Source: Novosphingobium pentaromativorans US6-1
GTDB taxonomy: Bacteria > Pseudomonadota > Alphaproteobacteria > Sphingomonadales > Sphingomonadaceae
Length of the DNA: 64,000 nt
Direction: 5' to 3'
NCBI RefSeq assembly: GCF_000767465.1
Contig: NZ_CP009291.1
Location: forward strand, 3,452,501-3,516,500
A model generated the notes under the pieces. It ran no database searches and was not told the DNA's origin. It saw nothing but the letters and a program-made list of their open reading frames with translations. The translations under genes were made by a program, and so were the position numbers. Position 1 is the first letter of the stretch. Every line of letters starts with the position of its first letter. Shown piece by piece: positions 1 to 11,374 of the stretch.

Positions 1-282
1 ATCTCCGGCTCGGCGGCCAAGCAGGTGCTCGAGATCATGCTCGAGACGGGCGAAGACGCAGGCGTGATCGTCGAGCGCGAAGGCCTCAAGCAGGAATCGG
101 ACACCGGCGCCATCGAGGCTGAGGTGGACAAGGTGCTCGCTGCCAATGCCGACAAGGTCGAGCAGTACAAGGCGGGCAAGGAAGCCCTGTTCGGCTTCTT
201 CGTCGGCCAGACGATGAAAGCCATGAAGGGCAAGGGCAACCCGCAGGTCGTCAACGAAATCCTGAAGGCCAAGCTGGCCTGA
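1..282 (+). CDS. gatB: Asp/Glu-tRNA amidotransferase subunit B, C-terminal part
   Basis: This is the 3' end of a gene that begins before the window; the open frame runs from base 1 to a TGA at 280-282 (93 residues). It matches the C-terminal YqeY-like helical domain of GatB, which binds tRNA in the GatCAB complex. That complex amidates Glu-tRNA(Gln) and Asp-tRNA(Asn) in the cytoplasm. The last residues, with the glycine- and lysine-rich stretch around [16 protein letters not shown], are typical of this tail. The kinase-like amidotransferase domain lies outside the window, so the call rests on the tail alone. GatB is more likely than a free-standing YqeY because of the tail sequence. A strong hairpin follows directly. 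Confidence 0.88.
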   Translation: MSGSAAKQVLEIMLETGEDAGVIVEREGLKQESDTGAIEAEVDKVLAANADKVEQYKAGKEALFGFFVGQTMKAMKGKGNPQVVNEILKAKLA

Positions 283-290
283 GGTAACGG

Positions 291-321
291 CCCCTCCCCG
301 TTGCAGTGCGACGGGGAGGGG
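291..321 (+). terminator. Hairpin terminator after gatB
   Basis: An 11-bp perfect stem (CCCCTCCCCGT at 291-301 with ACGGGGAGGGG at 311-321) surrounds a 9-nt loop just after the gatB stop. The T-tract is poor, so termination is inferred from the position and stem strength. Confidence 0.6.
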
Positions 322-343
322 TATCGCTTATCCGTCAGCCGCT

Positions 344-366
344 CACCCTGAGCCTGGCGAAGGGTG
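344..366. repeat. Short intergenic inverted repeat (CACCCT...AGGGTG)
   Basis: CACCCT (344-349) and AGGGTG (361-366) flank GAGCCTGGCGA. This resembles the short dispersed intergenic palindromes common in sphingomonad genomes. It lies between convergent genes. One copy in the window cannot prove dispersal. Confidence 0.35.
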
Positions 367-400
367 GGGCCCGGGCACTGTGCGTGCCCGTCGCATGGCC

Positions 401-703
401 TCAGGCCCGGCGCGTGCCGGTCAGGTCCATCGTTCCGAACATGCCGGCCTTGACCTTGCCGGTGATGACATCGCCTTCGACGGTGGCCGTGCAGTCGAGG
501 TCCATCGGCATCGGCATGGTCATCTTCATTTGCCAGCTCAGGGTATTGCCCGAGATGCGGCCGTCCCTGATGTCCATGGAGCCGAGATCGCCGGTGATGT
601 TGCCGGTGAAGCTGTCGCCGTCGCCCGGGATCACGGTGAGGACTCCCTTCTGGTCGCCGAGCGGTGTCTTGGTGATGCAATCGTAGCTGCCGCCTACTGA
701 CAT
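401..703 (-). CDS. Small conserved hypothetical protein (100 aa)
   Basis: I chose the ATG at 703 because AAGGAG sits nine bases upstream; an in-frame start at 757 would add a basic tail without a ribosome site. The protein has no signal peptide and no membrane segment. It is built of short alternating strands rich in G, T and D (for example TGNITGDLGSMDI and GKVKAGMFGTMDLTGTR), which suggests a small beta-barrel or beta-sandwich fold, perhaps lipocalin-like. I do not recognise a named family. It lies 50 bp downstream of the M16 protease gene on the same strand and may be cotranscribed with it. Function unknown; a soluble beta-fold is inferred only from composition. Confidence 0.7.
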   Translation of the reverse strand: MSVGGSYDCITKTPLGDQKGVLTVIPGDGDSFTGNITGDLGSMDIRDGRISGNTLSWQMKMTMPMPMDLDCTATVEGDVITGKVKAGMFGTMDLTGTRRA

Positions 704-753
704 GGGGTCATTCTCCTTGTGGCGTCGGGGTGGCGTCTGGTGTCTTTGCCGGA

Positions 754-3675
754 TCATTCCACGCTTTGGTCGTCGGATGCGGCCTGCGGGGCCTGCTGCA
801 CGTCTATCGGAAGGCCGAGTCCTTCGAGCTGCGGTTCGACGATCTTGCGGTCGCCGACCACGACATAAGTCATGCCGCCGGGTCGCAGGAATTCGTTCGC
901 CGAGGCTTCGATGGCCCTGGCACCGATGCCGCGGAATTTCGCCGCCAGCTTGACGTAATAGTCCTCGGGGCGGCCGAGGCGCTCGTTCTTGCGAATGGCA
1001 GCCTGCACGGCGGCGTTGGTCTCGAACTGGTTGGGCAGGGCGCGGATCGTACCTTCCGTAACGCGCTGCAGTTCTTCCTGCGTGATCGGCTTCTGGCCCG
1101 GGAAGGCGCCGACATCGGCGATGATCGCCTTGATGGCATCGCCGGTCCGGTCGGCCTGCACCGGCGCGCTGACCACGAAAGTGCGCGGGCCGGTGGGCTG
1201 GGTGACGCTGCTGTAGACGCCGTAGCTCCAGCCCTTTTCCTCACGCAGGTCCTTGTTCAGCCGTGAGAGGAAGCCGCCGCCGAGCACGTCGTTGGCAAGC
1301 CCCAGTGCCTCGGTATCGGCCTTGCGCCCGGTGATCGGCAGGACGCGGCCGGCCATGATCACCGACTGCGGCGAATTGGGCCGGTCGATCAGGACGATGC
1401 GCCCCTGCGCGGCCGGTACGGCAGCGCCGAGCGGCTTGACCGGGGCAGCGCTCTTCGGAGCCTTCCATGCACCGAAGGCCTGTTCCAGCATCGGCTTGAG
1501 CCGGTCCATGGTGATGTCGCCCACCACGGTGATGCGCGCGAGGTCGGGGCGCAGCCACTTGTCGTGTGCGGCGCGCAGCGCGGCAGGTGTCAGCGCTGAG
1601 AGCGAGGCGGCATTGCCGAGGCCATCGGTCGGCTGCGCATAGGGGTGCTGGCCGAAGAGGGTGGAGCCCAGCGCGCGCAGGGCCATGGCATTGGGCGAGG
1701 AGAGCTTCTGCGCCAGTTCCGCCTCGGCCTGCGCCTTCACCCGCGCGACGTCTGCGGGCTTGAAGGCGGGATGCAGGACGAGATCGGCCATCAGGTCGAG
1801 CGAGGGTGCCAGATTGTCCGAGAGCGCCGAGAGGGTGACGGTGCTGGTATCGAGCGAGCCGTCGATCTGGATCTGTGCGCCCAGGCGCTCCTGCGCTTCG
1901 GCGATGGCGGTTGCATCGAGGCGGTCGGTGCCCTGGTCGAGCATCTCCAGCATCATGCCTTGCGTACCGGGCGTATCGAGCGCGTCGGCAGCATAGCCGG
2001 CATCGAAGTCCATCGAGAGGACCAGCTTGGGCACGGCGGTGCGGCGGGCCAGCGCGACCGGGATGCCGTTCGACAAGGTCGCGTGCTCGATGGCCGGGAA
2101 TGCGAGTTCACCGACCGGTTGCACCGGCGGGAATTCGCGCTTGGGCGCCGGGGCCAGCGCGGGGGCCTCGGCATGCGGATCGGCAGGCGGCGCGGCTTGA
2201 TCGGCCTCGTCGCCCCAACCGCCCATCGTGTCGCCGCTTTCGGTGCGCGGACCGGGCACGACGTTCAGCGCATAGACCGGGCGCGACATCCACTTGTTGA
2301 GCGCGGCCTTGACCTGTGCCGGCGTCAGGGCGGCCATGGCGGCAAGGTCGCGCTTGTACTTGGCCGGATCGTCCGAATAGACCTGCCCCTCGGCCAGCGT
2401 CGCGCCCTTGCCGTAGAAGCCGCCGACGCGCTCGAGCCCGCCGATCTCACCCGACACGGTGCTGACGACGGCGCGGCGCACTTCGTCCTCGGTCGGCCCG
2501 TCGCGCAAGTAGTCGGCCAGCACCTTGTCGAAGGCCGCTTCGGCCACGGCGCGGTCCACGCCGGGCTTCACGTCCATCGTCATCTGCAGGAAGCTGAGCT
2601 GCTCGAAAACCTGGTCGAAGGCGGTCACCGCGACGGCCAGTTGCTTGCCGCGCACCAGTTCGTTGTCGAGCCGCGAGCTGGCAAGACCGCCCAGAATGTG
2701 CAGGCCGACCTTGAGAGCGGGCGTATCCGGATCGTTGATGCCGGGCGCGGTCCAGTTGCGGGTCAGCCGCAGGACCGGGACCTGGTCGGTAATGTCGCGC
2801 GTCAGCGGGGCGGGCAGGGTGACCGGCCCGGCCTTGACCGGCTCGATCTCGGGCCCGCGGGGGATCTGGCCGAACCATTTTTCTACCTTGGGCCGGGCCG
2901 TGGCCGCATCGATATCCCCGGACAGGACGAGGACGACGTTGTTGGGACCGTAATGTTCGGTGAACCACTTGCGAACGTCGGTAAGCGTCGCGGCGTCGAG
3001 GTCAGCCATCGAACCGATGGTGGCGTGGCGATACGGATGGCCGATGGGCAGGAGGCCGTCCGCCTGCGCATAGTCGAACAGGCCGTATGGCTGGTTGTCG
3101 CCCTGGCGCTTCTCGTTCTGGACAACGCCGCGCTGCTTGTCGAGCTTGTCCTGGGTCACCGCGGGCAGGAGCCAGCCCATGCGGTCGCTTTCCATGAACA
3201 GCGCAAGGTCGAGCGCGCCGGTCGGTACCGTTTCGACGTAGTTCGTGCGGTCGTACCAGGTCGAACCGTTGGTCGGCGTCGATCCGGCCGCCTCGAGCGG
3301 CACGTCGAAGTCGGGCACATTGGCCGAGCCGCCGAAGAACAGGTGCTCGTAGAGATGGGCAAAACCGGTGTGGCCGCGCGGTTCGTTCTTCGACCCGACC
3401 TTGTAGTAGAGCGTCACCGAAACGATCGGGGCCTTGCGGTCGGTGTGGACGATGGTCGTCAGCCCGTTGGCGAGGACGAACTTGTCGAAAGGTATGTCGA
3501 CCTTGGCGACGAGTTCCTGCGGGGTCGCCGTTCCGGTGTCGCTCGCGGCCGGGGCGACTTGCGCGCTCTGCGTCTGCGCGGGTGGTGCGGCGGCGGCGGT
3601 GCTCGCCGTAGGCAGGGCTGAAAGGAGAAGTGCGGCGGCAAGCGCAGTGGCGCTCGTGAGGGGCAGAATTCTCAT
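754..3675 (-). CDS. Secreted M16-family zinc metalloprotease (two-domain)
   Basis: This 973-residue protein carries an N-terminal signal peptide (MRILPL, then an alanine-leucine core to about residue 30). It contains two M16 halves joined by a proline- and alanine-rich linker. The inverted zinc motif HLYEH is at residues 107-111 and the distal glutamate lies in VVQNEKRQ. The C-terminal half lacks HxxEH, as expected for the non-catalytic partner domain. The family degrades unfolded or short peptides, here probably in the periplasm. I chose ATG 3675 because it starts at the signal peptide; 3741 would add 22 arginine-rich residues. The window has a second protein of this type at 35122-38040, with little obvious identity outside the motifs. 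Confidence 0.88.
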   Translation of the reverse strand: MRILPLTSATALAAALLLSALPTASTAAAAPPAQTQSAQVAPAASDTGTATPQELVAKVDIPFDKFVLANGLTTIVHTDRKAPIVSVTLYYKVGSKNEPRGHTGFAHLYEHLFFGGSANVPDFDVPLEAAGSTPTNGSTWYDRTNYVETVPTGALDLALFMESDRMGWLLPAVTQDKLDKQRGVVQNEKRQGDNQPYGLFDYAQADGLLPIGHPYRHATIGSMADLDAATLTDVRKWFTEHYGPNNVVLVLSGDIDAATARPKVEKWFGQIPRGPEIEPVKAGPVTLPAPLTRDITDQVPVLRLTRNWTAPGINDPDTPALKVGLHILGGLASSRLDNELVRGKQLAVAVTAFDQVFEQLSFLQMTMDVKPGVDRAVAEAAFDKVLADYLRDGPTEDEVRRAVVSTVSGEIGGLERVGGFYGKGATLAEGQVYSDDPAKYKRDLAAMAALTPAQVKAALNKWMSRPVYALNVVPGPRTESGDTMGGWGDEADQAAPPADPHAEAPALAPAPKREFPPVQPVGELAFPAIEHATLSNGIPVALARRTAVPKLVLSMDFDAGYAADALDTPGTQGMMLEMLDQGTDRLDATAIAEAQERLGAQIQIDGSLDTSTVTLSALSDNLAPSLDLMADLVLHPAFKPADVARVKAQAEAELAQKLSSPNAMALRALGSTLFGQHPYAQPTDGLGNAASLSALTPAALRAAHDKWLRPDLARITVVGDITMDRLKPMLEQAFGAWKAPKSAAPVKPLGAAVPAAQGRIVLIDRPNSPQSVIMAGRVLPITGRKADTEALGLANDVLGGGFLSRLNKDLREEKGWSYGVYSSVTQPTGPRTFVVSAPVQADRTGDAIKAIIADVGAFPGQKPITQEELQRVTEGTIRALPNQFETNAAVQAAIRKNERLGRPEDYYVKLAAKFRGIGARAIEASANEFLRPGGMTYVVVGDRKIVEPQLEGLGLPIDVQQAPQAASDDQSVE

Positions 3676-4007
3676 GAGCCGAGGTCTAGCACGCTGCGGC
3701 CGACAGACCAGCGATTCCATGATCAACGCCCGGCAGGACAAGGCCGAATGCCGGGGCCGATGTCCACCGGTTGGCCTTTGACATGGTTTATCGCACTGGA
3801 ATGGTTCGAAAATGGGACGGTTTCGCTAACCGAGATGCTTTAAATTATCGCCGTAAATCAATAGATTGTCGTATAGAGAGAAAAATTGTGTGATTGAAAT
3901 GGCTTAACGCTGGAAGTTGCACTCGACGCGCCCGCGCGAAGGCGTACTCTGGGCCATTCCGGGGAGGGGCCGGACGCCGCGTCGGGCCTCGTGAGAAGGA
4001 GGGGCTT
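3676..4007. other. Intergenic region between divergent protease genes
   Basis: About 330 bp separate the M16 protease (minus) from the subtilase (plus). The middle (about 3800-3900) is clearly AT-richer than its surroundings and probably holds both promoters. I could not assign -35/-10 boxes with confidence, and I see no RNA gene or repeat. Confidence 0.4.
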
Positions 4008-5141
4008 GTGAACTTCAGGATGCTATCCGCGGCATGTGCCGCGCTTCCGTTTGTGGCGCTTTCGGTGCCGGCCATGGCCAAGTCGGGCGACATCATTCCC
4101 AACAGCTATATCTGCGTGTTCAACAAGGCGGTGAACCGGGGCGGAGTCGAATCCGAAGCGCGGCGCATGGCCGGTGCGAACGGCGGGCAGGTCTCGCATG
4201 TCTATCGCTATTCGATTCGCGGCTTCGCGGCGCAGATGAGCGCGCAGGCGGCCGCGCAGATGCAGGCGCGCAATCCGGCGATCAAAAGCTGCGAGCCGAA
4301 CCGCGTCATCGAACTGGGACCGATCCGCGAAGAGAAGGGCAAACCCGGCAGTGGCGGCGGCTCGGGCGGTGGATCGACGGCTCAGCAAACTCCATGGGGC
4401 GTGAAGCGCGTCAAAGGCGGCATCGCAGGCACGTTCCAGCGCGCCTGGATCATCGATACCGGCATCGATACCGACCATCCTGACCTCAATGTCGACCTTG
4501 CATATGCCAACGGCTTCGTGGCGCGCGAGGAAGGGCTGTACGAGGACCAGAATGGCCATGGTACGCACGTTTCAGGCACCATTGCGGCGCTCAACAATAC
4601 GATCGGCGTGATCGGCGTCGCCCCGGGCGCGAAAGTCGTGCCGGTGCGCGTGCTCAACCGCAGGGGCAGCGGCGACTATGCCGGGGTCATCGCCGGCGTC
4701 GATTGGGTGGCGCAGAATGGAACCACCGGCGATGTCGCGAACATGAGCCTCGGCGGCCCGCCTGACGACATGCTTGATGCCGCTGTTGTCGCGGCGGCGG
4801 CAACGGGAGTCCGCTTCACCATCGCGGCCGGTAACAGCGCAGCGGATGCCAACAACTATTCGCCGGCCCGCGTGAACGCGCAGAACGTCTATACCGTTTC
4901 GGCTTTCGACAGCAGCGATGCCTTCGCGTACTTCTCCAATTACGGGAACCCGCCGATCGATTATTCGGAGCCGGGCGTCAGCATCCTCTCCACCTGGAAG
5001 GACGGTGGCTACAACACGATCAGCGGCACCTCGATGGCGGCGCCGCACCTGGCAGGGCTGCTTCTGCTGGGGGGCATCACATCAGGGGGAACCGTCACCG
5101 GAGACAAGGATACGAAGCCCGATACCATCGGCATCCATTGA
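4008..5141 (+). CDS. Secreted subtilisin-like serine protease (S8)
   Basis: This is a 377-residue protein with a signal peptide ending near AMA (residues 22-24). An I9-type inhibitor prodomain follows (about 30-105), then a glycine-serine linker (115-123), then the S8 catalytic domain. The catalytic triad is visible: D150 in IDTGIDTDHPD, H184 in NGHGTHVSG and S342 in SGTSMAAPH, with oxyanion Asn276 in AAGNSA. I chose the GTG at 4008 because AGAAGGAGG lies just upstream and it begins exactly at the signal peptide; the ATG at 3894 would put about 38 extra residues ahead of it. It is a monocistronic gene followed by a clear terminator. It is likely an exported or periplasmic protease that activates by prodomain cleavage; the substrate is unknown. 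Confidence 0.9.
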   Translation: MNFRMLSAACAALPFVALSVPAMAKSGDIIPNSYICVFNKAVNRGGVESEARRMAGANGGQVSHVYRYSIRGFAAQMSAQAAAQMQARNPAIKSCEPNRVIELGPIREEKGKPGSGGGSGGGSTAQQTPWGVKRVKGGIAGTFQRAWIIDTGIDTDHPDLNVDLAYANGFVAREEGLYEDQNGHGTHVSGTIAALNNTIGVIGVAPGAKVVPVRVLNRRGSGDYAGVIAGVDWVAQNGTTGDVANMSLGGPPDDMLDAAVVAAAATGVRFTIAAGNSAADANNYSPARVNAQNVYTVSAFDSSDAFAYFSNYGNPPIDYSEPGVSILSTWKDGGYNTISGTSMAAPHLAGLLLLGGITSGGTVTGDKDTKPDTIGIH

Positions 5142-5168
5142 TTTCCTGATCGCAACACCAATTTATCG

Positions 5169-5203
5169 GGCGGCCCCGGCAGCGATGCGTGGGCCGCCTT
5201 TTT
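5169..5203 (+). terminator. Rho-independent terminator of the subtilase gene
   Basis: GGCGGCCC (5169-5176) pairs with GGGCCGCC (5191-5198) and is followed by five T residues (5199-5203), 28 bp after the stop codon. Confidence 0.85.
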
Positions 5204-5278
5204 GCATTCTTGATCCCGGACAATTGAATCCGCTGCATAAGGTCCCAAATGGACCGGATAAAAAGTATCGCAGCGGTC

Positions 5279-5306
5279 CTTGTGTTGCAAAAATGCAACA
5301 CTATAT
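5279..5306 (+). promoter_or_regulatory. Candidate sigma-32 promoter of clpB with embedded palindrome
   Basis: CTTG (5279-5282) is spaced from CTATAT (5301-5306) like the alphaproteobacterial RpoH consensus (CTTG, 17-18 nt, CYTAT-T). The spacer is filled by a perfect inverted repeat, GTGTTGCA (5282-5289), AAAA, TGCAACAC (5294-5301), which could be an operator. It is not the CIRCE element. Promoter use is inferred; the repeat is seen directly. Confidence 0.55.
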
Positions 5307-5333
5307 CGTCGGGATCAGGAGGCACGAAAGACC

Positions 5334-7913
<2,580 letters not shown>

Positions 7914-7918
7914 ACGAA

Positions 7919-7951
7919 ATGGGCGGGATCTCCGAAGATCCCGCCCATTTT
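7919..7951. terminator. Shared terminator between clpB and a TonB receptor gene
   Basis: A 13-bp perfect stem (ATGGGCGGGATCT at 7919-7931 with AGATCCCGCCCAT at 7936-7948) has a 4-nt loop, then T residues. It lies between convergent genes and probably serves both strands. Confidence 0.85.
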
Positions 7952-7973
7952 ACATGTACCGGATAAGTCGGGC

Positions 7974-10900
7974 TTACTGCGGTCCGCCGAAGATGTCCGC
8001 CATCTTCACGCGCGCCCCCACGAAGAAGAAGCGGCCGACTGCGCTGACCGGCGTATTGAGGCCCGATTCGGCGCCTGCATAGTTGAGCAGGGCGAACGAG
8101 GGCTTCTGGTCGAACATGTTGTTCACGCCGCCATAGAATTCGAACCGATCCGATGCCTGGACCCGGAAGCTGAGATCGTGGGTGAAGCGCTCCTTGTACT
8201 TCAGGTACTCCGGCGCGACGATATCCGGGTTGCTGGCAATGGTCTGGCGGTCGAAGCGATAAGTGCTTGATGCATAGTTGATCTGCCAGTCGAAGCTGAC
8301 CGGGCCCTTGGCCCAGGTAAGGTCGGTGGTGATCTGGAACTTGGGCGATCCGGGCAGATAGGCCTTGTTGATCGCATCGGCGCCCGGGACGGGGACGAAC
8401 TTCAGCTCATGCAGGTAATTGCCCACGAGGCGCAGACCGAAAGTGCCGGCGCTGTCGGTCGGGTGCAAGTAGCTGACGGTGAAATCGAGCCCGGACGTCT
8501 TGAAGTTCGCGACGTTGAACGGTGAAATCGCAAAGCCCGAGATGAAGCCCGGGTTGCCGCTTGATGCTCCCTGCCGCGCGATAAGGTCGCAGTAGGCGTT
8601 GTCGAGCGACTGCTGGTCCACGCAAAGTCCGGCAAGCTGATCCGCGCTGGCGGTGTTGATGGCATCGTCGATCTTGATGTCATACCAGTCAGCCGTCACG
8701 ACGAGACGCGGGATGAAACTCGGCTGGAGGACGACGCCTGCGGTGAACGTCTTGGCGGTTTCCTCGCGCAAGTCCGGATTGGCGGTGACGAGGCCTCCGA
8801 TGCGGCCATCCTGGCCGATGAACGTGGCCGGATTGGCTACGCCCAGGCTTGTCAGCAGGGCCTGGCAGTTGGCCGCGCGGTACTCGCTACCGTTCTGCAC
8901 CTGCACGAAGCTGCAGGGATCGTTGACCGGCAGGAAAGTCTGCGAGGTCGCCCCGAACAGTTCGGTGATGTTGGGCGCGCGGACCGCGTGCGAGTAGGTG
9001 CCGCGCAAGGCAATGTCGCGAACCGGCGCCCAGTTGCCACCGAACTTCCAGGCCGTCGTGGAACCGACGGTGGAATAGTCGGAATAGCGGATGGCAGCAT
9101 CCACATCCAGGCGGTGGGCGAAAGGCATGTCGGCAAGCAGCGGCGCATTGACCTCGGCGAATGCTTCCCAGACGTCGAACCGGCCTTTCGAGCCGCCCAG
9201 CACGTTCGTCCAGGTCAGGCCCTGCGCAACCAGCGGATCGGGAGTGAAGTTGCTCTTTTCCTTGCGGTATTCTCCGCCGACCGCGAAGCCGAGCGGACCG
9301 CCGGGAAACGCGAACGTGGACCCGGTGTTGCCGGTGATCGCGCCGCTGACGACATGCTGGGTCAGCTTCGTGCGGTCGGTGGTATCGGCAGTGATCCAGT
9401 CGATGGTTTCCTGCGAGGCGACGCCTTCGCCGAAGATGTTGAGCGGAATGCAATCGCCCGGAGCGAAGGTAACCGGAGGGATCGGTGCTCGGGTGTTCAC
9501 GGCGGGCTGGAAAGGCATCCAGCCCGGCATCACGTTGGCCCGGCAGGTCACGCCGCCGGCGCCGTCGCTCACCGCATCGATGGCGGCGTAGAAGCGGTCG
9601 CTCAGGATATTGCCGATGTAGTCCGCGGTGACCTTGGTCTGCCCGTAGACATAGGAAAGATCGTAGGAAAGGTTCGGCGAGATGTCGCCCTTGGCGCCTA
9701 TGACCGTGCGGATGGTCTCGCGCTCGATGTCCTCGCCGCGGCGGCCGAAATCGAAGTTGTCGCGATTGACCAGGACCCCGGCGGGACCGAAGGGGTCGCC
9801 GAACGGGCTAACGGGAAAGATGGACGGGCGGACGGCGTCCGGGATGTACGGATTGTCCGCCTGGATGAAGAGGTAATAGTCGTAAGTCGGCTGGCCGAGG
9901 CTGAACGACTGCGTGTTGGCGTACTTGCCTTCGGCATAAAGCGTGAAGGCATCGCTGAAGTCGAAATGTGCGACCGCGCTGACGATGTCGCGATTCATCT
10001 CAGGCAGCAGATCGTTGCCGTAGTCCGCGACAAGGGTGCCGTTGCCGCCGCGGCGATACAGGTACGGCTGCACGCCCGGCGGCGTGGGCTGCAGGATCTG
10101 GCCGGGGTCGAAAGGCAGGCCTTGCGCTCCGTAAAAGTCCGGAACGCCGTCGTAATCGACGTCGATGCCGCCTTCGCGCGAGGTGTCGAAATAACGGACG
10201 TCATCAAGCGGGACGTAGAATGGTTCCCCGTCGACGAGTTGGCCTGTCGAGGAGATCTTGTCGGGATTGAAATAGAACCCCATACGCCTCGTGCCGGAAT
10301 AGCGCTTGCGTTGCTGCTGGCTCAGCCGATCTTGTTCACCGTGCTCCCAGGCGATGGCGAAATTGCCGCGGCCCTGTGCGAAGTTGTGGCCTGCGGTGAG
10401 GGCGATCAGGCGTTGACCGGCGTCCCCTTGGCTGGAAATGCCGTTCTGGACCCGGGCGGTCACGCCTTCGAAGTCCTTCTTCTGGATGAAGTTGACGACG
10501 CCGGAAACGCCGTCAGCACCATAGATGGCGGACGCGCCGCCAGTCAGCACTTCCACGCGCTCGACGAGATCGGTCGGGATGGTGTTGATGTCGACGGCCT
10601 GGAGGCCCTTGAAGGCAGCGACCTGCCGCCTGCCGTCGATCAGCACCAGAGTCCGCTCCGCGCCGAGGTTGCGCAAGTCGAGCAGGTTGAGGCCAGTGGT
10701 ACCGATGCCGGCGCGGTCGCCGCTGCTGTCGAATGAACTGAACGATCCCTGCAGGGCAGGCACGGTCTGGAGATAGTCGGTCAGGTTGATCGTGCCGGAA
10801 GCGACGATGTCATCGTCCGAAACGGTCACGACCGGATTGGCCGCCGCCAGTTCCGGGCGAGCGATACGCGATCCCGTAACGATGATGGCATCGCCTTCGC

Positions 10901-11006
10901 CCGGCGAACCGGCCGCCTCCTGCGCAGAGGCAGATGTGCCTCCGGCTGACAGGGCTGCAAGGCAGATCGCACTGTGAAGTACCGCCTTGGTCGGAAATGC
11001 TTTCAC
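7974..11006 (-). CDS. TonB-dependent outer membrane receptor
   Basis: The 1010-residue protein has a signal peptide ending in SASAQ. A plug domain follows (IIVTGSRI; DYLQTVPAL; GGASAIYGADGVSGVVNF), then a long beta-barrel with a C-terminal strand near the end (FFFVGARVKM). Such receptors import large substrates across the outer membrane using TonB energy. The plug TGSRI form and the size place it with the sphingomonad CirA/Oar-like receptors; the ligand cannot be read from sequence. I prefer the GTG at 11006, which has AGAGGGG about nine bases upstream and begins at the signal peptide; ATG 11036 is the alternative. It is not linked to a transporter or hydrolase operon. The gene is separated from the next receptor gene by a terminator. 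Confidence 0.92.
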   Translation of the reverse strand: MKAFPTKAVLHSAICLAALSAGGTSASAQEAAGSPGEGDAIIVTGSRIARPELAAANPVVTVSDDDIVASGTINLTDYLQTVPALQGSFSSFDSSGDRAGIGTTGLNLLDLRNLGAERTLVLIDGRRQVAAFKGLQAVDINTIPTDLVERVEVLTGGASAIYGADGVSGVVNFIQKKDFEGVTARVQNGISSQGDAGQRLIALTAGHNFAQGRGNFAIAWEHGEQDRLSQQQRKRYSGTRRMGFYFNPDKISSTGQLVDGEPFYVPLDDVRYFDTSREGGIDVDYDGVPDFYGAQGLPFDPGQILQPTPPGVQPYLYRRGGNGTLVADYGNDLLPEMNRDIVSAVAHFDFSDAFTLYAEGKYANTQSFSLGQPTYDYYLFIQADNPYIPDAVRPSIFPVSPFGDPFGPAGVLVNRDNFDFGRRGEDIERETIRTVIGAKGDISPNLSYDLSYVYGQTKVTADYIGNILSDRFYAAIDAVSDGAGGVTCRANVMPGWMPFQPAVNTRAPIPPVTFAPGDCIPLNIFGEGVASQETIDWITADTTDRTKLTQHVVSGAITGNTGSTFAFPGGPLGFAVGGEYRKEKSNFTPDPLVAQGLTWTNVLGGSKGRFDVWEAFAEVNAPLLADMPFAHRLDVDAAIRYSDYSTVGSTTAWKFGGNWAPVRDIALRGTYSHAVRAPNITELFGATSQTFLPVNDPCSFVQVQNGSEYRAANCQALLTSLGVANPATFIGQDGRIGGLVTANPDLREETAKTFTAGVVLQPSFIPRLVVTADWYDIKIDDAINTASADQLAGLCVDQQSLDNAYCDLIARQGASSGNPGFISGFAISPFNVANFKTSGLDFTVSYLHPTDSAGTFGLRLVGNYLHELKFVPVPGADAINKAYLPGSPKFQITTDLTWAKGPVSFDWQINYASSTYRFDRQTIASNPDIVAPEYLKYKERFTHDLSFRVQASDRFEFYGGVNNMFDQKPSFALLNYAGAESGLNTPVSAVGRFFFVGARVKMADIFGGPQ

Positions 11007-11310
11007 TTTGAATGCCCCTCTGCTGTGACTGCCCATCATCAGCGCATCTGGAATTGACGAACCCATTATTGCGACAGGCCGGGGATCTGTACTTTCGCGC
11101 CTCTGAAATAGGGCGAAAGTCAATTTCCCCGGCTAAGCCTAGAGGGAAGCATTAGTCTGTCGTGGTAAAGATAGTGTTGACGAATGTGACAGGGATGCAA
11201 CGTCTCGTCTTGTGCTTGGCCGGGTATTTGCCGCGGCTCATCTCGCAACGAGTATCAGGGGTTTACTGTCTTGTACTTGCGCAAGGTGCACGGATCTACG
11301 GCGCTCCCTT
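11007..11310. other. Upstream region of the first TonB receptor gene
   Basis: About 300 bp separate the first receptor start (minus strand) from the terminator of the second receptor gene. It probably contains the promoter. I see no convincing boxes, repeat or RNA structure. Confidence 0.35.
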
Positions 11311-11345
11311 AAAAAAGGAGCGGCTGACACGCTGTCAGCCGCTCC
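11311..11345 (-). terminator. Rho-independent terminator of the second TonB receptor
   Basis: A 13-bp perfect stem (GGAGCGGCTGACA at 11317-11329 with TGTCAGCCGCTCC at 11333-11345) is followed on the minus strand by six T residues (complement of 11311-11316), 30 bp past the stop. Confidence 0.9.
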
Positions 11346-11374
11346 CAATCAAGCGATTCTCGTTCAGAGATTTA

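Noticed and set aside
5282..5301. CIRCE-like element before clpB
   Set aside because: The inverted repeat has the wrong sequence and spacing (4 nt rather than 9), so HrcA binding is not supported.
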